A stretch of DNA of 39,891 nucleotides from Perkinsus olseni (lineage: Eukaryota > Perkinsozoa > Perkinsida). The position numbers were made by a program, and so were the translations under genes. The notes under the pieces are model-generated. The model ran no database searches. It saw only the letters and a list, made by a program, of their open reading frames with translations, and was not told the DNA's origin. Shown here piece after piece: positions 1-9,300 of the stretch (within the stretch, counting starts at the first letter, position 1; each line of letters begins with the position of its first letter). Where the stretch lies: the NCBI GenBank assembly GCA_013115125.1, contig JABANN010000318.1, positions 1 through 39,891 on the forward strand. The letters are read 5' to 3'.

Positions 1-1
1 G

Positions 2-69
<68 letters not shown>

Positions 70-72
70 GCT
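1..72. repeat. (GTT)n trinucleotide microsatellite
   Basis: The window opens in about 24 uninterrupted GTT units ending in a GCTGCT variant. The true left end lies outside the window. Confidence 0.97.
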
Positions 73-286
73 GCTCTATTTGGAGCATCGGCCCTCGTCT
101 GGATTCCAGATCTGATGATGATACTCCCGCCACATCGAAGAAGCTCACACCGGAGTCTTCGGGGATGTAGGACATGGGAGGACGCAGCGAAGGGCAACGA
201 CTGTTAAAGTACCAAAACCCCAGCCTATACTCAAGCTCGACAACAGGCGAAGAGGGAGGGAATGATACAGTGTCGAGTCGGTTGAG

Positions 287-1059
287 TCATGATCCTCGTT
301 GTGCTCTGTTCTTCCGACGTCGTCGTCGTCGCCTGCCGCCTTGCCCTGCAGGAGCGGCTGCTGCTGCTGCCGCTTCTGCTGCATCACCTTCATCTGATGC
401 GACCGTCGCAGGGAAAACATAGCCTGGTGACGAGTCGACTACCTTTCTTGTCGCTCATTACGGGCTCTACAATATGATTGACCAGCGGTATAGTCCCCTC
501 GTTATGCTCAATTCTGAGGCGTGAGCATTGGCACAGTAGTGACGCTTCCCCTACAATGGCCGCCGCCGCCGGCCCGCCTCCTCCCCTCCATTCTCCACAA
601 CAGGTGGCACCTCATTGGCGGGGACGAAGGCCTCCAGCGAGTCTACCCGACGCACGACAATGCTACGAACACACACGACAGCCCAATCCCCTACTTGATG
701 CCGCTCCAGCGTCCCCTTCCTCCAGCACTGCTGAGCCGTACGAAATACCCTCACAAGCAGGCCGCCGGGGCTGATATCGCCGGGTGTCGGGCGAGGAAGC
801 TGTTGACGACGAGCGTGCTAGACCGTTATCTGAGAACCCAGCTTAGTGTCCGCGCCAGAGCCAGTCCATCAATCCCAACCTTCAAGAAGCGCCCGCCTGT
901 CGAGTCGGCCGGAGTCCGCCGCCTGAAGGACGGAGCCGTAGACCTACACCCGGGATGGGAGATGCGTACCAAATCAAGATCGGTGTAGTTGGAGCTGCCT
1001 TGCGTCCACTGCCATGGACATCGACACGCGGATATACACCAGTTCAACGCTGACTGCAT
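287..1059 (-). CDS. uncharacterised multi-exon protein (tentative model)
   Basis: I do not recognise this gene. A chain of short minus-strand open segments can be joined by GT-AG introns of about 20-40 nt: a first segment from ATG 1059 (ending NYTDLDL), then VYGSVLQAADSGRLDRRALLE, an RRYQPRRPACEG segment, VDSLEAFVPANEVPP, EHNEGTIPLVNHIVEP, and an alanine-rich stretch followed by an RRRRRRRKNR basic patch, with a TGA at 287-289. The basic C-terminus could be a nuclear signal. Several of the introns are unusually short, and other phase-compatible joins exist, so the model is weak. It may also be the 3' part of the gene at 1162-2263. Plus-strand ORFs over this stretch look like antisense shadows. 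Confidence 0.35.
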
Positions 1060-1161
1060 TGGCAGAGCGCCTGAAGTGGAGGACCCTCCTTCTATGACTC
1101 AACTATCAACTCGAGGCAGGAGTGTTTACAGGAGTGGTAATGGTTCAATAAGAACAACACG

Positions 1162-2263
1162 TCATGTCGCAGAAGCGCGGTTGAGGATTCGGCTGCCAAG
1201 CTTCCCTAGGGAGTGCCGCCTGATGGTCGCCCTGTACCGTCGCCGTTCTCTCCTCGGGGTGGTGTAACACGTCACCAGCGCTAGAGCATGGACAAAGTCG
1301 GCGCTCATATTTTTCAGCTGATAGTGTCTCGTCCGAGTGCCGGCGACAACACTGACGTCGATTTGAGTTGGCGTATCGAGCTTGAAGCTTGCCTTCGCCA
1401 TGTCGCCCAGAGACCAAGAAGCAACCCTTTTGAAGCAGTTGGCATCCTCGTAGAGTGCAAAGAAGTCCTCTGAGTTGTATAAGTCAACGGCCAGGAACCT
1501 ATCATAGTCTGAGCCGATCGTCCAGCCACCAGTAATCTCTCGGCAGCTACAGCGGCCGCCTTGCCGTGTGAGAGTGATGGCGTCCATGGCAGTCATGCCA
1601 GAGAGCTTGGATACGCTCTCGAAGAGGAGGACAAGCTCACGGTTGTTGCGATGGTCTCTGGTCGCTGGAGGATGGCGATGAATGGTCACAGCGGGTGTCG
1701 ACCAGACGAAATCCTGGGTAGCATCATCAGGCCCCTCGTGAAGCTGGAACTCCAGTGGACTGTATCTGCAGTGGTACAAATTCAAGACTTGAGGAAGCAG
1801 CAGTAGTAGTAGTAGTAGTAGTAGTGACAGTACGCTTTGCCCATGGGCAGATAGCTCTTAGAGATGGCACACTGGAGGACACTATTCAATCCGACTGGTG
1901 GGAAGAGTTCACCATTGAGCTCTTCGCAGTACTTGGCTAGATCGGGGCGACTCACACCACCACAGACGAGTCGCACCTGAAATGTTCACAAGGTTGCATC
2001 ATCATCATCAACCAAACCTGCTCTTGACAGCGCTCACATGCTCCTCGTCCTTCTTCCGACCAGCAGCCTCCTTTGCGTTGGCCTGTGCTGTCATCACTCG
2101 CCATACGCCGAAGTAGCACCCAGCAAGAGTCAGGAAGAGGACCTAGAGAAGAACATCGGGAGTGTCAGATCTGGGCAGAGAGGCTTGCCTGAGGGCGAGC
2201 AAAGATCTCCCACATCCCTACGAGGGCGTAATGAGTCACCCATGCCAGGATATCCATCACCAT
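1162..2263 (-). CDS. membrane-anchored protein of unknown function
   Basis: Family not recognised. Four exons join in phase: 2263-2189, 2142-2038, 1976-1834 and 1765-1162, giving about 308 aa. Residues 1-40 hold two hydrophobic stretches (around DILAWVTHYALVGMW and VLFLTLAGCYFGVW), followed by a charged linker (EAAGRKKDEEH) and a globular, probably soluble region with no motif I can name. This looks like a membrane-anchored protein with a soluble C-terminal domain. Intron 1 (2143-2188) starts with GC rather than GT (CAG|gcaagc) and ends in ctctag. Intron 3 (1766-1833) carries a (TAC)n tract. Start ATG 2263 is followed in frame by another ATG at 2257. It lies 187 bp downstream of the P450 on the same strand. 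The C-terminus could be extended by further exons. Confidence 0.6.
1801..1825. repeat. (AGT)n / (TAC)n microsatellite inside an intron
   Basis: About eight AGT units on the plus strand, lying within the third intron of the minus-strand gene at 1162-2263. Read in the wrong frame it gives a spurious poly-tyrosine run. Confidence 0.9.
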
Positions 2264-2449
2264 GACGATCAAGCAACCAACGCTGCTGGGTCTACTGGCA
2301 GCAGACCGTGTTGGGCCTAGCTCCCAGTGACAGGTTGTGGGAAGTTAGGTCCGGGTGATTGGGAACACCAGCACAGGGGGTGTCAGAAAAATAGCACTGT
2401 CATGGGGCAAAATGAAAAAGGCAAAAGAGAGGAAGTCGCTTTGACGAAT

Positions 2450-4141
2450 CTACACCAATGGAGTGAGTAGCAGACGAATGCTGCGATCCACGGGTTTCAT
2501 GGTCAACCTAAAGATACTCTCGGGCTCAGCTGCTTGAGCATCCCCGTCCGGGAGCAGCAGCCGGAATTGGGTGACGATAGTGGCAGCCATCATCACAAGC
2601 TCGGCCACAGCGAGCTGTTTACCGACGCAAACCCTCGGGCCGTAGCCGAATGAGAGGAGATCGGTGCCATGCAGGAGGTCTCTATTGACCTCGCTGTCGG
2701 GCTCCAGCCACTGGTCCGGCTTGAACTCGGAGCCGTACTTGAGGACCATCGCACCGTAAAGATTGCAGACGACGACGCTCGCCTTAGGTAGGGAAGAGCC
2801 GCAGAGAAGCACACCAGGGCGGGCCGTCTCCAAGACCAGAGTATAGGCGGCTGGGCGCAGTCTGAGCACCTCCATCACACATGCGTTTAAGTAGGGGAAT
2901 TTTGCCTTATCCAAGACACTACCATTCCCGGTCGTGAGTTCTTGTCGTAGCCTGTCTTGAACCCGAGGATACCTAGCCAGGTACCAGAGAAGGTAGCTGG
3001 CAGTCCCAGCCGTGGTCTCATTCCCTGCTGTAAGGAAGGTTAATAAATTACCTTTGAGGGAGGCATCCAAGGCAGGTCCCTCCGAAAGAGAGAAGTGCTG
3101 CACCAGCGTCTGGAGGAGGTCATTCGGCACACCTTCGTCGCCGGAGGCGATCGCCATCTTCCGCTTAAGTATGCAGTCGGCTAGCATCCTCCCGTTCCTG
3201 TCGGCTCGTGCTGCTATATCGTCGTATGTGGTCCGAAGCTGGTTGAAGGGCCAGATCTTCCCCCAGGGCGCGCGGTCACGCAAAAGCTGAGGCAAATCAT
3301 TCTCAATGGCCACTCGGACGTCTTCCTGCACGGCCTCATTCGAGCCTCTCTGGAAGCCCAGATCACGGCCGAGTATCAAACGGCATATCACATCCAAAGT
3401 GAGCTTGTTGAGGTCTTCTTGTACAGTGCAGACCATTATTGGTCCCTGGTTCGTTCCCTGGGCCCTCCACTTTTCCCCCATCTCTCTTACAGCCTCGGCG
3501 ATGATAGGAGTAGCTTGCTCATTAACTCTCTTATCGTTGAAGGCTGGTGACGTCAGGCGTCTGAGCTGACGCCACTCCTCGCCCTCAGCACTGAACAGGC
3601 CGTGTGCTCCGATACCATCGAAGGAGCGTTTCACTCGGAACCGTCGGGTATAGTCGTGCGGCCTGGCTTTCAGTACTTGCTTAATCTCGGTGATACCGGA
3701 CAGAATGGTAGCCTTAGAAAAGAGGAACCGGAATGAGTAGACGGGACCATACTCGAGAGCCCATCGATTGAAATCATCACCTTCATGACCACGACGGAGG
3801 CGCCCGAACATACCTAGACAAGCAGCAGTCAACGAGGACACAGCAGGGGTGCCCCTCCCTGGAGAAGTACCTAGTATTGGTGGCCCCCTGGGACCCTTGA
3901 ATGGCAGATCTCTGCCTGTAGCATTGCGCCAGAGTCGGTAGAGTGCGTAGCACAGTCCCCCCAAAGTGAGCGCCTTCCTAACTGAAGCAGCTCTATCAGA
4001 TGGCACATCAGACAGAACAGTCCTTAGCAGCTGCCAAGGCTTGTCTAGAAGGTCAACGAGAGATGCCATTATCTTGAGTATAGGGACCGTATAGCCGAGA
4101 GGCTGCTGCCTGCTACCACGGTCACACTCTCGTAACAACAC
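2450..4141 (-). CDS. cytochrome P450 monooxygenase, intronless
   Basis: A 563-aa single-exon protein with all P450 landmarks: proline-rich hinge (GPRGPPILG) after a short N-terminal hydrophobic stretch (LGGLCYALYRLW) that probably anchors it to the ER; the I-helix oxygen-activation motif AGNETT at about residues 372-377; the K-helix ExxR (EVLR, 424-427); a PERF-like PDQW segment; and the haem-binding loop FGYGPRVCVG with ligand Cys505. P450s use NAD(P)H-derived electrons and O2 to oxidise lipophilic substrates; the substrate cannot be read from sequence. A second in-frame ATG at 4069 (MASLVDLL) is an equally good or better start. The lack of introns stands out among intron-rich neighbours. 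The family is certain; the subfamily is not. Confidence 0.95.
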   Translation of the reverse strand: MLLRECDRGSRQQPLGYTVPILKIMASLVDLLDKPWQLLRTVLSDVPSDRAASVRKALTLGGLCYALYRLWRNATGRDLPFKGPRGPPILGTSPGRGTPAVSSLTAACLGMFGRLRRGHEGDDFNRWALEYGPVYSFRFLFSKATILSGITEIKQVLKARPHDYTRRFRVKRSFDGIGAHGLFSAEGEEWRQLRRLTSPAFNDKRVNEQATPIIAEAVREMGEKWRAQGTNQGPIMVCTVQEDLNKLTLDVICRLILGRDLGFQRGSNEAVQEDVRVAIENDLPQLLRDRAPWGKIWPFNQLRTTYDDIAARADRNGRMLADCILKRKMAIASGDEGVPNDLLQTLVQHFSLSEGPALDASLKGNLLTFLTAGNETTAGTASYLLWYLARYPRVQDRLRQELTTGNGSVLDKAKFPYLNACVMEVLRLRPAAYTLVLETARPGVLLCGSSLPKASVVVCNLYGAMVLKYGSEFKPDQWLEPDSEVNRDLLHGTDLLSFGYGPRVCVGKQLAVAELVMMAATIVTQFRLLLPDGDAQAAEPESIFRLTMKPVDRSIRLLLTPLV

Positions 4142-4359
4142 AACGCCCAGGAAACTTGCGAGACCGCAGGTTAAATCTTGAGGTGGCTAGGGTCTGGTCT
4201 CAGATTAGGTGGCGACACCGCAGTGGAGCCGGTTGGGAATAATGCTGTACTAACAGTTATGATATTCAACAGCAACTGTACAGTGCCAAGCGAGCCGATC
4301 TATTGGACGCCCGAGGTCCAGCGAATATTGAAACCGGCAGTCGAAGTGGGGAAAATGTC

Positions 4360-4410
<51 letters not shown>

Positions 4411-4538
4411 CCAGAATTATCGTCGTTGTCAAACATGAAGCAATGATGGCGACGGGGACGGGGACAGCAGGAGTAGACAGCGAAGACCGTCGTGAGCTTA
4501 TCGGGCTTCAACGGTCCAGTACAGCGTCGACGACTATC
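4142..4538. other. intergenic region between P450 and VIT gene
   Basis: No gene seen. It holds a long (TAC)n microsatellite. Both strands' ORFs here are homopolymer artefacts (poly-Tyr, poly-Val, poly-Ser) of that repeat. It should contain the 5' region of the P450 and the 3' end of the iron-transporter transcript. Confidence 0.7.
4361..4409. repeat. (TAC)n microsatellite
   Basis: About 16 perfect TAC units. Confidence 0.97.
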
Positions 4539-6296
4539 TTAGTGTATGCCTGCGGCGTCCAAGGCCCGCTGGATGAGGTCGCCCAACCAGAAACTGAAGA
4601 GGATGTGAAATAGCGGGAGAAAGGAAAGGACGGTTCTCGTTACCTGGCAGCGGCACTGAGAGCTCCCTGCAGCAACATATAAAGGCCACCTTTCAAGGGA
4701 TTCTGATTAACCACCTTGGATTTAACCACACCCAGAATGAACAGAGTCAACAAACTGGTGCATACGGTACCTGAACAACAGCAGTAGAAAAAGAACTATG
4801 GGAGCTCACTTCACGAACGAAGGCATTGCCTATCAGGCTAATAGTATCAGTACTAAAAGGAGATGGATGTTGACGACGGGTAGGAAAGACTTTGTCGAGA
4901 ATATAGTCGCACAGTGAGTCTAGTCTGGCGAATATCAATATGCATTCACAGCAGCGACAACAGTATGCGGAACGCCCGAAAGCTTCGAAAAACGGTAATA
5001 CAGTACCGAGAAATTTTCTAGCGGCGGCGTCGTAGCGGAGGAATATTACCAAACTGGACCGCTACGCTAGTGAGCTGACTGATGGAACAACGTTCCACTC
5101 TTCCAAGCGACATATCGCCATCAAACCATGTCTTTATGTACGCAAAACAATAGACTATAACTTCTCCCAGCATACCCGCAAACGCGCCGGCGACTGGCAG
5201 ATCCTTTACTAACATTATAAGGAGGAGGTAGGACAGGAGAGGCACCTAAGGGAGGTCAATGCTGATGCCATCACAAATATTGAGTTATTACCGAGCCAAA
5301 CACCATGAATGAACAAAACATGGCGAACCCAGAGGCAGCGGCGCTATCTTCAGTATCCACTGGAAACATTCCTGAGAACGTAACGTTGAGGAAGTGCAAG
5401 AATGCAAGATAGTTTGATGATCGTGAGTAGGCGGCCCCCCACCTAGTTCAGTAAGCATCATATGCTCGATCCAAAACTCCTTGTATTTTGACAATGTCGT
5501 GGCTACTGTTATGGCATCTTCCTTAGATATGCCACGCGAACGATACAGCTGCACCATCTCGGAAACCTCCCCCTATGTACAAGCTGGATCAGCACTCCCC
5601 GACCATCATCAGTACACCCTATTACCTCGGGATAATTCTCAACTTCCCATTGTTCTCTCTTCTGCTCCTTCATAGCTACATCTGTCTCGGCCTTAGCCGA
5701 TACATACCTGAATCACCTCCATTATAGCCGGTAGAGCGAGCTGCCTTTGAAGGATGCCTTACTCGCCAAAGCCCATGCCGAATGCCCCGGCGACGAGGTT
5801 ACCAACTCCTACGGCCACCATGTGGGCTAGAGTAAGTTGAGCTCCTACCGACCCAGCGATCAATGCGAACATAGTACCTACCACAGCGACAGAAGCAGTA
5901 AGGCACAGGGTTACTCGGACGTTATTATTACTTATCCCATCAAGGCCACCAAAGACCATTGGCTTAACATACCGACTGCCAGTTGCTTCTGGCTCGTTGT
6001 GATCGGCCATTTTGGCCAGTAGCTCATCACTGAGTACCAAAATTTACGGAAAACGCAATGGTCCAGGCGAGCTTACGACATATCCGACGTAAACAGCTGG
6101 TGAGCATTCCGGCTTGCGGTGGGGTCACGGGCATCGAAGGCCTGTCTCGCACCTGTGATGAGAAGGACGGGTAAGTTGAGTAGAAGGCAACTGTTTGAGT
6201 GTTCTTACTGTTCACTCGTGTGTCATTGAGAGCCTGATAAGCAGCTTGAGGATGCTGAGGTGCTGTGCCTGCTGCTGTTGAACCGTTGTCTAACAT
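4539..6296 (-). CDS. VIT1: CCC1/VIT1-family vacuolar iron (Fe/Mn) transporter
   Basis: Ten exons (6296-6209, 6152-6077, 6029-5932, 5877-5763, 5707-5626, 5572-5443, 5371-5292, 5245-5176, 4770-4644, 4593-4539) join in phase to 306 aa. Family landmarks appear in order: VKPMVFGGLDGIS in TM1 (Asp85); AGAFGMGFGEY (Glu126) in TM2; a charged cytosolic metal-binding helix region ending WEVENYPEGE; the HMMLTELGMFPVD segment; FMVFGSVPLLSY in TM3/4; and LTLFILGVVKSK with GGLYMLLQGA in the last helices. VIT proteins move cytosolic Fe2+ (also Mn2+) into vacuoles by H+ exchange. Most introns are 46-71 nt, but intron 8 (4771-5175) is 405 nt. The TTG upstream at 6305 is not needed; ATG 6296 is the start. The fit to the family is very good along the whole length. 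Confidence 0.92.
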
Positions 6297-6966
6297 CTCG
6301 GTCAAAAGTTAACGTTATAGCCTTAAAATAAACTGAACAAGAAAAGCTGGTCAACGACGCGCACGGAAGGAAAACACCTAGGGAGATCACCGATTGCTTA
6401 GTTAGGAACCGGTGGGAGACTAAGCAAAGTTTTTGTCCCAGCGACAGTTAGTAGCGACACTCGGAAACTTGGACGGTTGGGTAGACTAGAAAATCCAAGG
6501 ATGTCCCTGGGATAACACAAAACATGTCACAGCCACACCAATAGTATTTGCAGTTGTTTGGATCAAGCATCGAGAATGGTACGGATAGAGAAAAGTAAGA
6601 ATACAGTGAAACTAGACCATCACCACTACTACGCAGACTGGGCTAAGGGACTAGAAGCCATTACCGCTAGACAATCAAAAGGCAGCGACAACAGCGAGAG
6701 AGCAACAACAATGCCATCAGCCGCAATGACTGTAAGGGAGAAGGCAATCAAGGATAGCAGATATAGAGGTAAGAAGTAGAAGAAGAGATACGTAAAGCAA
6801 GCGGCCCAGCAGCAGCAGCAGCAAAGGGTGGTGGTGGACACGGACGACATAGCCTGGAGGACTCGGTAGCCGAGCGTTCAACATGTTATGGTATCGGAAA
6901 CTTATCGCCTTCAGAAAAGCAGCAGATGAGCGTTATAATGCTACATGTAGGGAGAGGCAACTAGTA
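6297..6966. other. intergenic region upstream of VIT1, 3' of BDP1
   Basis: No convincing gene. The 73-aa plus-strand ORF at 6558-6779 has no recognisable features. A 9-bp perfect stem with a 16-nt loop lies at 6394-6427, and a short CAG run near 6810-6830. Confidence 0.6.
6394..6427. promoter_or_regulatory. stem-loop about 100 bp upstream of the VIT1 start
   Basis: TTGCTTAGT (6394-6402) and its exact reverse complement ACTAAGCAA (6419-6427) flank a 16-nt loop. It sits 98 bp 5' of the VIT1 ATG, so it would fall in the promoter or 5' leader. The loop lacks the CAGUGN of an animal iron-responsive element. A regulatory role is only a guess. Confidence 0.4.
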
Positions 6967-8474
6967 CTATCCTAGGAGGTCCAGCAGAGGGTTATCCGCC
7001 ATACCGGCAGAGGGAGGAGCAGCAGGAGTACCGATACCAAGATCAGCGTATGGCGCTGCTGCTGCTGGTCTGCTATCACTGATGAGCGCGGTAGGGTCCT
7101 CTGGCGGCTCGATTGGACCATGATCTTTCACGAAGGCATCCCTAAAGACAAGGATGATTAAAATGTTCCTCCTCCTCCTACTACTGGAGCACTACGGTTT
7201 AGGGTTATATGGCAGTGTCATAATTATCGCACGCTAAGCCCTGTTAGGTTATTACGTGGTTATAGCTTTCTTCGAGTTGCAGGCAGCGGCGAAGCGGAGA
7301 GGGTTGCGCTTGCTCTCATTCTTCATCTTGGTATTCAGCTGAGCAGATGTTCTTGTAGAGCCGAAGACCGTGGATATCATCATCAAGTCCGGGCCATACC
7401 TGACAATGAAGTTGCGGAAGTTATGGTATGACCTGCAACCATGCGCCATATGGCGACTCACATCGACAGAGCCTCATAAAACTTGTCGGTCTCCTTGTCG
7501 GACCAAACGCTGCGGTTGGACCTTTTATAAGCATCTTTATACTCGCACCGTCCAGATTCATCCTGAGAGAAAACTAGCTCCAAACACAGAAACAAGAATA
7601 CCATCTTCCCTCCTACCGTAGTTGTCATCATACTGAGATCTCCGAACACATCTCCAGTCAGGCCCGAGCTGGCCTGTTGGAGTACAATATTACCACTCTC
7701 ATCGAACTTCAGCTGTGGCTGAGGGCCTCCGACAGCACCACCAATCGAGGAAGGGCTTGAAGCGCTAGTGGGTTTATCGATGCCCAAACCAAAAAGGTCG
7801 CCAAATGCTCCATCAAGAGGGGTCAGGTCTTCCGCCTGAGTGGCCGGGGTTTTAGGCGATTCTCCCTCACTCTTGCTCTTCTTCCTATTCTTCTCCTCTG
7901 CTGTCTCTTGTGCTACAACCTTGTTAATTAGATCCACCATCATACCATTATTGGACGACTGGCCAGCATGACTCGAAGGGACAGCAGCACCACTCGCAGC
8001 TCGACCCTTCTTCGTCGTCGAACAGGGCTCCATACCGAGCTCAGTACGCAATCTCTTTCCTATTCTACGGCTAATTTGAGTAGTAGAAGTGAGAGCCTTG
8101 TCGGACTTCTTCCGTCTACCACGACCACGCCGCTTGGAGCCCACTCCACTGCCGCTATCCCCGGGGCTGCTTGGAGGCTGCGTCGGCGAGGGGAGTACAA
8201 GCTCAGTCATACCATTGCTAGGTACCACGTCAGTGCTCGTGCTCAGAGGAGATGCTTCCGAATCTCCACCGACAGACGGCACCGGTGCATTAGAAAAAAC
8301 GTCCATGGTCGGATCTATGGCGCCATCACCACCTGAGCCACTGGGGATGACGACACACGCACTCGAGTCAACAGCTGCCCCGTGTCCTCGATCGGGAACA
8401 GAGACAGCGGCATCACCGGCTGTAGGGTGAGTAGAACCTCCAGACAACTCTTCCCCTACATCAAGGGCCATCAT
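6967..8474 (-). CDS. BDP1: TFIIIB subunit B'' (BDP1-like), SANT domain protein
   Basis: Four exons (8474-7617, 7562-7462, 7399-7256, 7141-6967) give about 425 aa. The diagnostic part is the SANT/Myb domain at about residues 306-355, read across two introns: SVWSDKETDKFYEALSMYG then DLMMISTVFGSTRTSAQLN and KMKNESKRNP, closely matching the extended SANT of B'' (tryptophan, FYEALSM, RTxxQ, NKxKxExxxNP). BDP1 joins TBP and BRF1 on class III promoters to recruit RNA polymerase III. The N-terminal 290 residues are low complexity with a basic cluster (SKRRGRGRRKKSDK). Intron 1 (7563-7616) is 54 nt, a multiple of three with no in-frame stop, so retention would only insert 18 residues. The start could be either of two adjacent ATGs, 8474 or 8471. 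Confidence 0.85.
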
Positions 8475-8521
8475 TAAAATACCTCAAAAAAGGGCCACCT
8501 ACAGAGGACAAGGTCATCGCA

Positions 8522-8773
8522 TCACCTCCGACACAATCTGCTGTCCCCATCACTCTGTCGCGCGCTCATGGCAAACACTCTGTGAAAATCTCGCTCGGCC
8601 GCCTTTCCCTTTAGCGGAGTCCGAAGATCCACACAAAGACTGTCCCCACAACAATCTTGCCCTAGAATGGCGAACAACACAATGCTGTCTCCCTGTATGG
8701 TACGAAACGCTTGACATTGTGGTTGAGGAACTGTCCTCTCCAACTCTATAGGAACATAGTCACTGACCTTCAT
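8522..8773 (-). CDS. small hypothetical ORF between BDP1 and ThrRS
   Basis: An 83-aa ORF starting MKVSDYVPIELERTVPQ with a compact middle (FRTIQGDSIVLFAILGQDC). I do not recognise it. Upstream codons from about 8870 (MDTLASQGCCHHVGE) could be joined by a 32-nt intron ending acagag, which would lengthen it to about 106 aa, but that intron is very short. It may be a genuine small gene, or transcribed spacer. Confidence 0.3.
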   Translation of the reverse strand: MKVSDYVPIELERTVPQPQCQAFRTIQGDSIVLFAILGQDCCGDSLCVDLRTPLKGKAAERDFHRVFAMSARQSDGDSRLCRR

Positions 8774-8973
8774 CACCGCACTCTGTAGATAACCTTAAAA
8801 GGGGGGACCTACTCCGACTTCTTCTCGTCATGGTTCTCGCCGACGTGATGGCAGCAGCCCTGAGAGGCAAGCGTATCCATCCTCCTTTGCTCGAATGGTG
8901 ACGACACCAAGAACCACTCAAAACTCGAAAGAAGGTTCCAGAAAAACCGAGTTCAGAAGGGGAGAAGTTTTAC

Positions 8974-9300
8974 TCAAAAGATGGAGATACCAAGAACGGT
9001 CATAGGAATGAAGATGAGGAGCATGTAAAAGAAAAAGGCAAGCACTATCAGCATGGCAATGACATCTATATAGGTAGACGCAGTCACTGGATATGATCGA
9101 CGAGGAGCACGGCCCTTAGACTCCGAGGACGATGATAACGATTTGTCTCTGCTAGAGGCAGCAGCAGAAGTCGAGCATTTAACAGACTGAGCAGCATTAT
9201 CTACTTTACGACCATCGTCATCAACGTGAGTATCACAGGAAGGCTGGCGAGTCGACGAGGACGAGGAACGGCAGGAGTGAGTAGGAGTATCACAAGCACC
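8974..9300 (-). other. terminal exon encoding a transmembrane tail (ThrRS exon 20)
   Basis: 327 nt, exactly 109 codons, opening right after an AG acceptor (gttag) and ending TGA. The first 65 residues are Ser/Thr/Ala-rich and polar; then a basic patch ([10 protein letters not shown]) and about 30 hydrophobic residues ([18 protein letters not shown] and following) up to the stop. It has no ATG of its own near its start, which argues it is spliced to the exon before it. That exon ends with a good donor (gtaagc) in the same phase. Confidence 0.7.

Noticed and set aside
521-988. 155-aa plus-strand ORF
   Set aside because: It overlaps minus-strand segments with better coding character and has no recognisable motif.
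1782-1976. Poly-tyrosine protein ending
   Set aside because: The tyrosine run is the (TAC)n tract of an intron; splicing removes it.
4250-4511. ORFs rich in Tyr, Val or Ser
   Set aside because: They are translations of the (TAC)n microsatellite in different frames.
7968-8430. Overlapping plus-strand ORFs over the BDP1 N-terminus
   Set aside because: Antisense shadows of a low-complexity GC-rich coding region.
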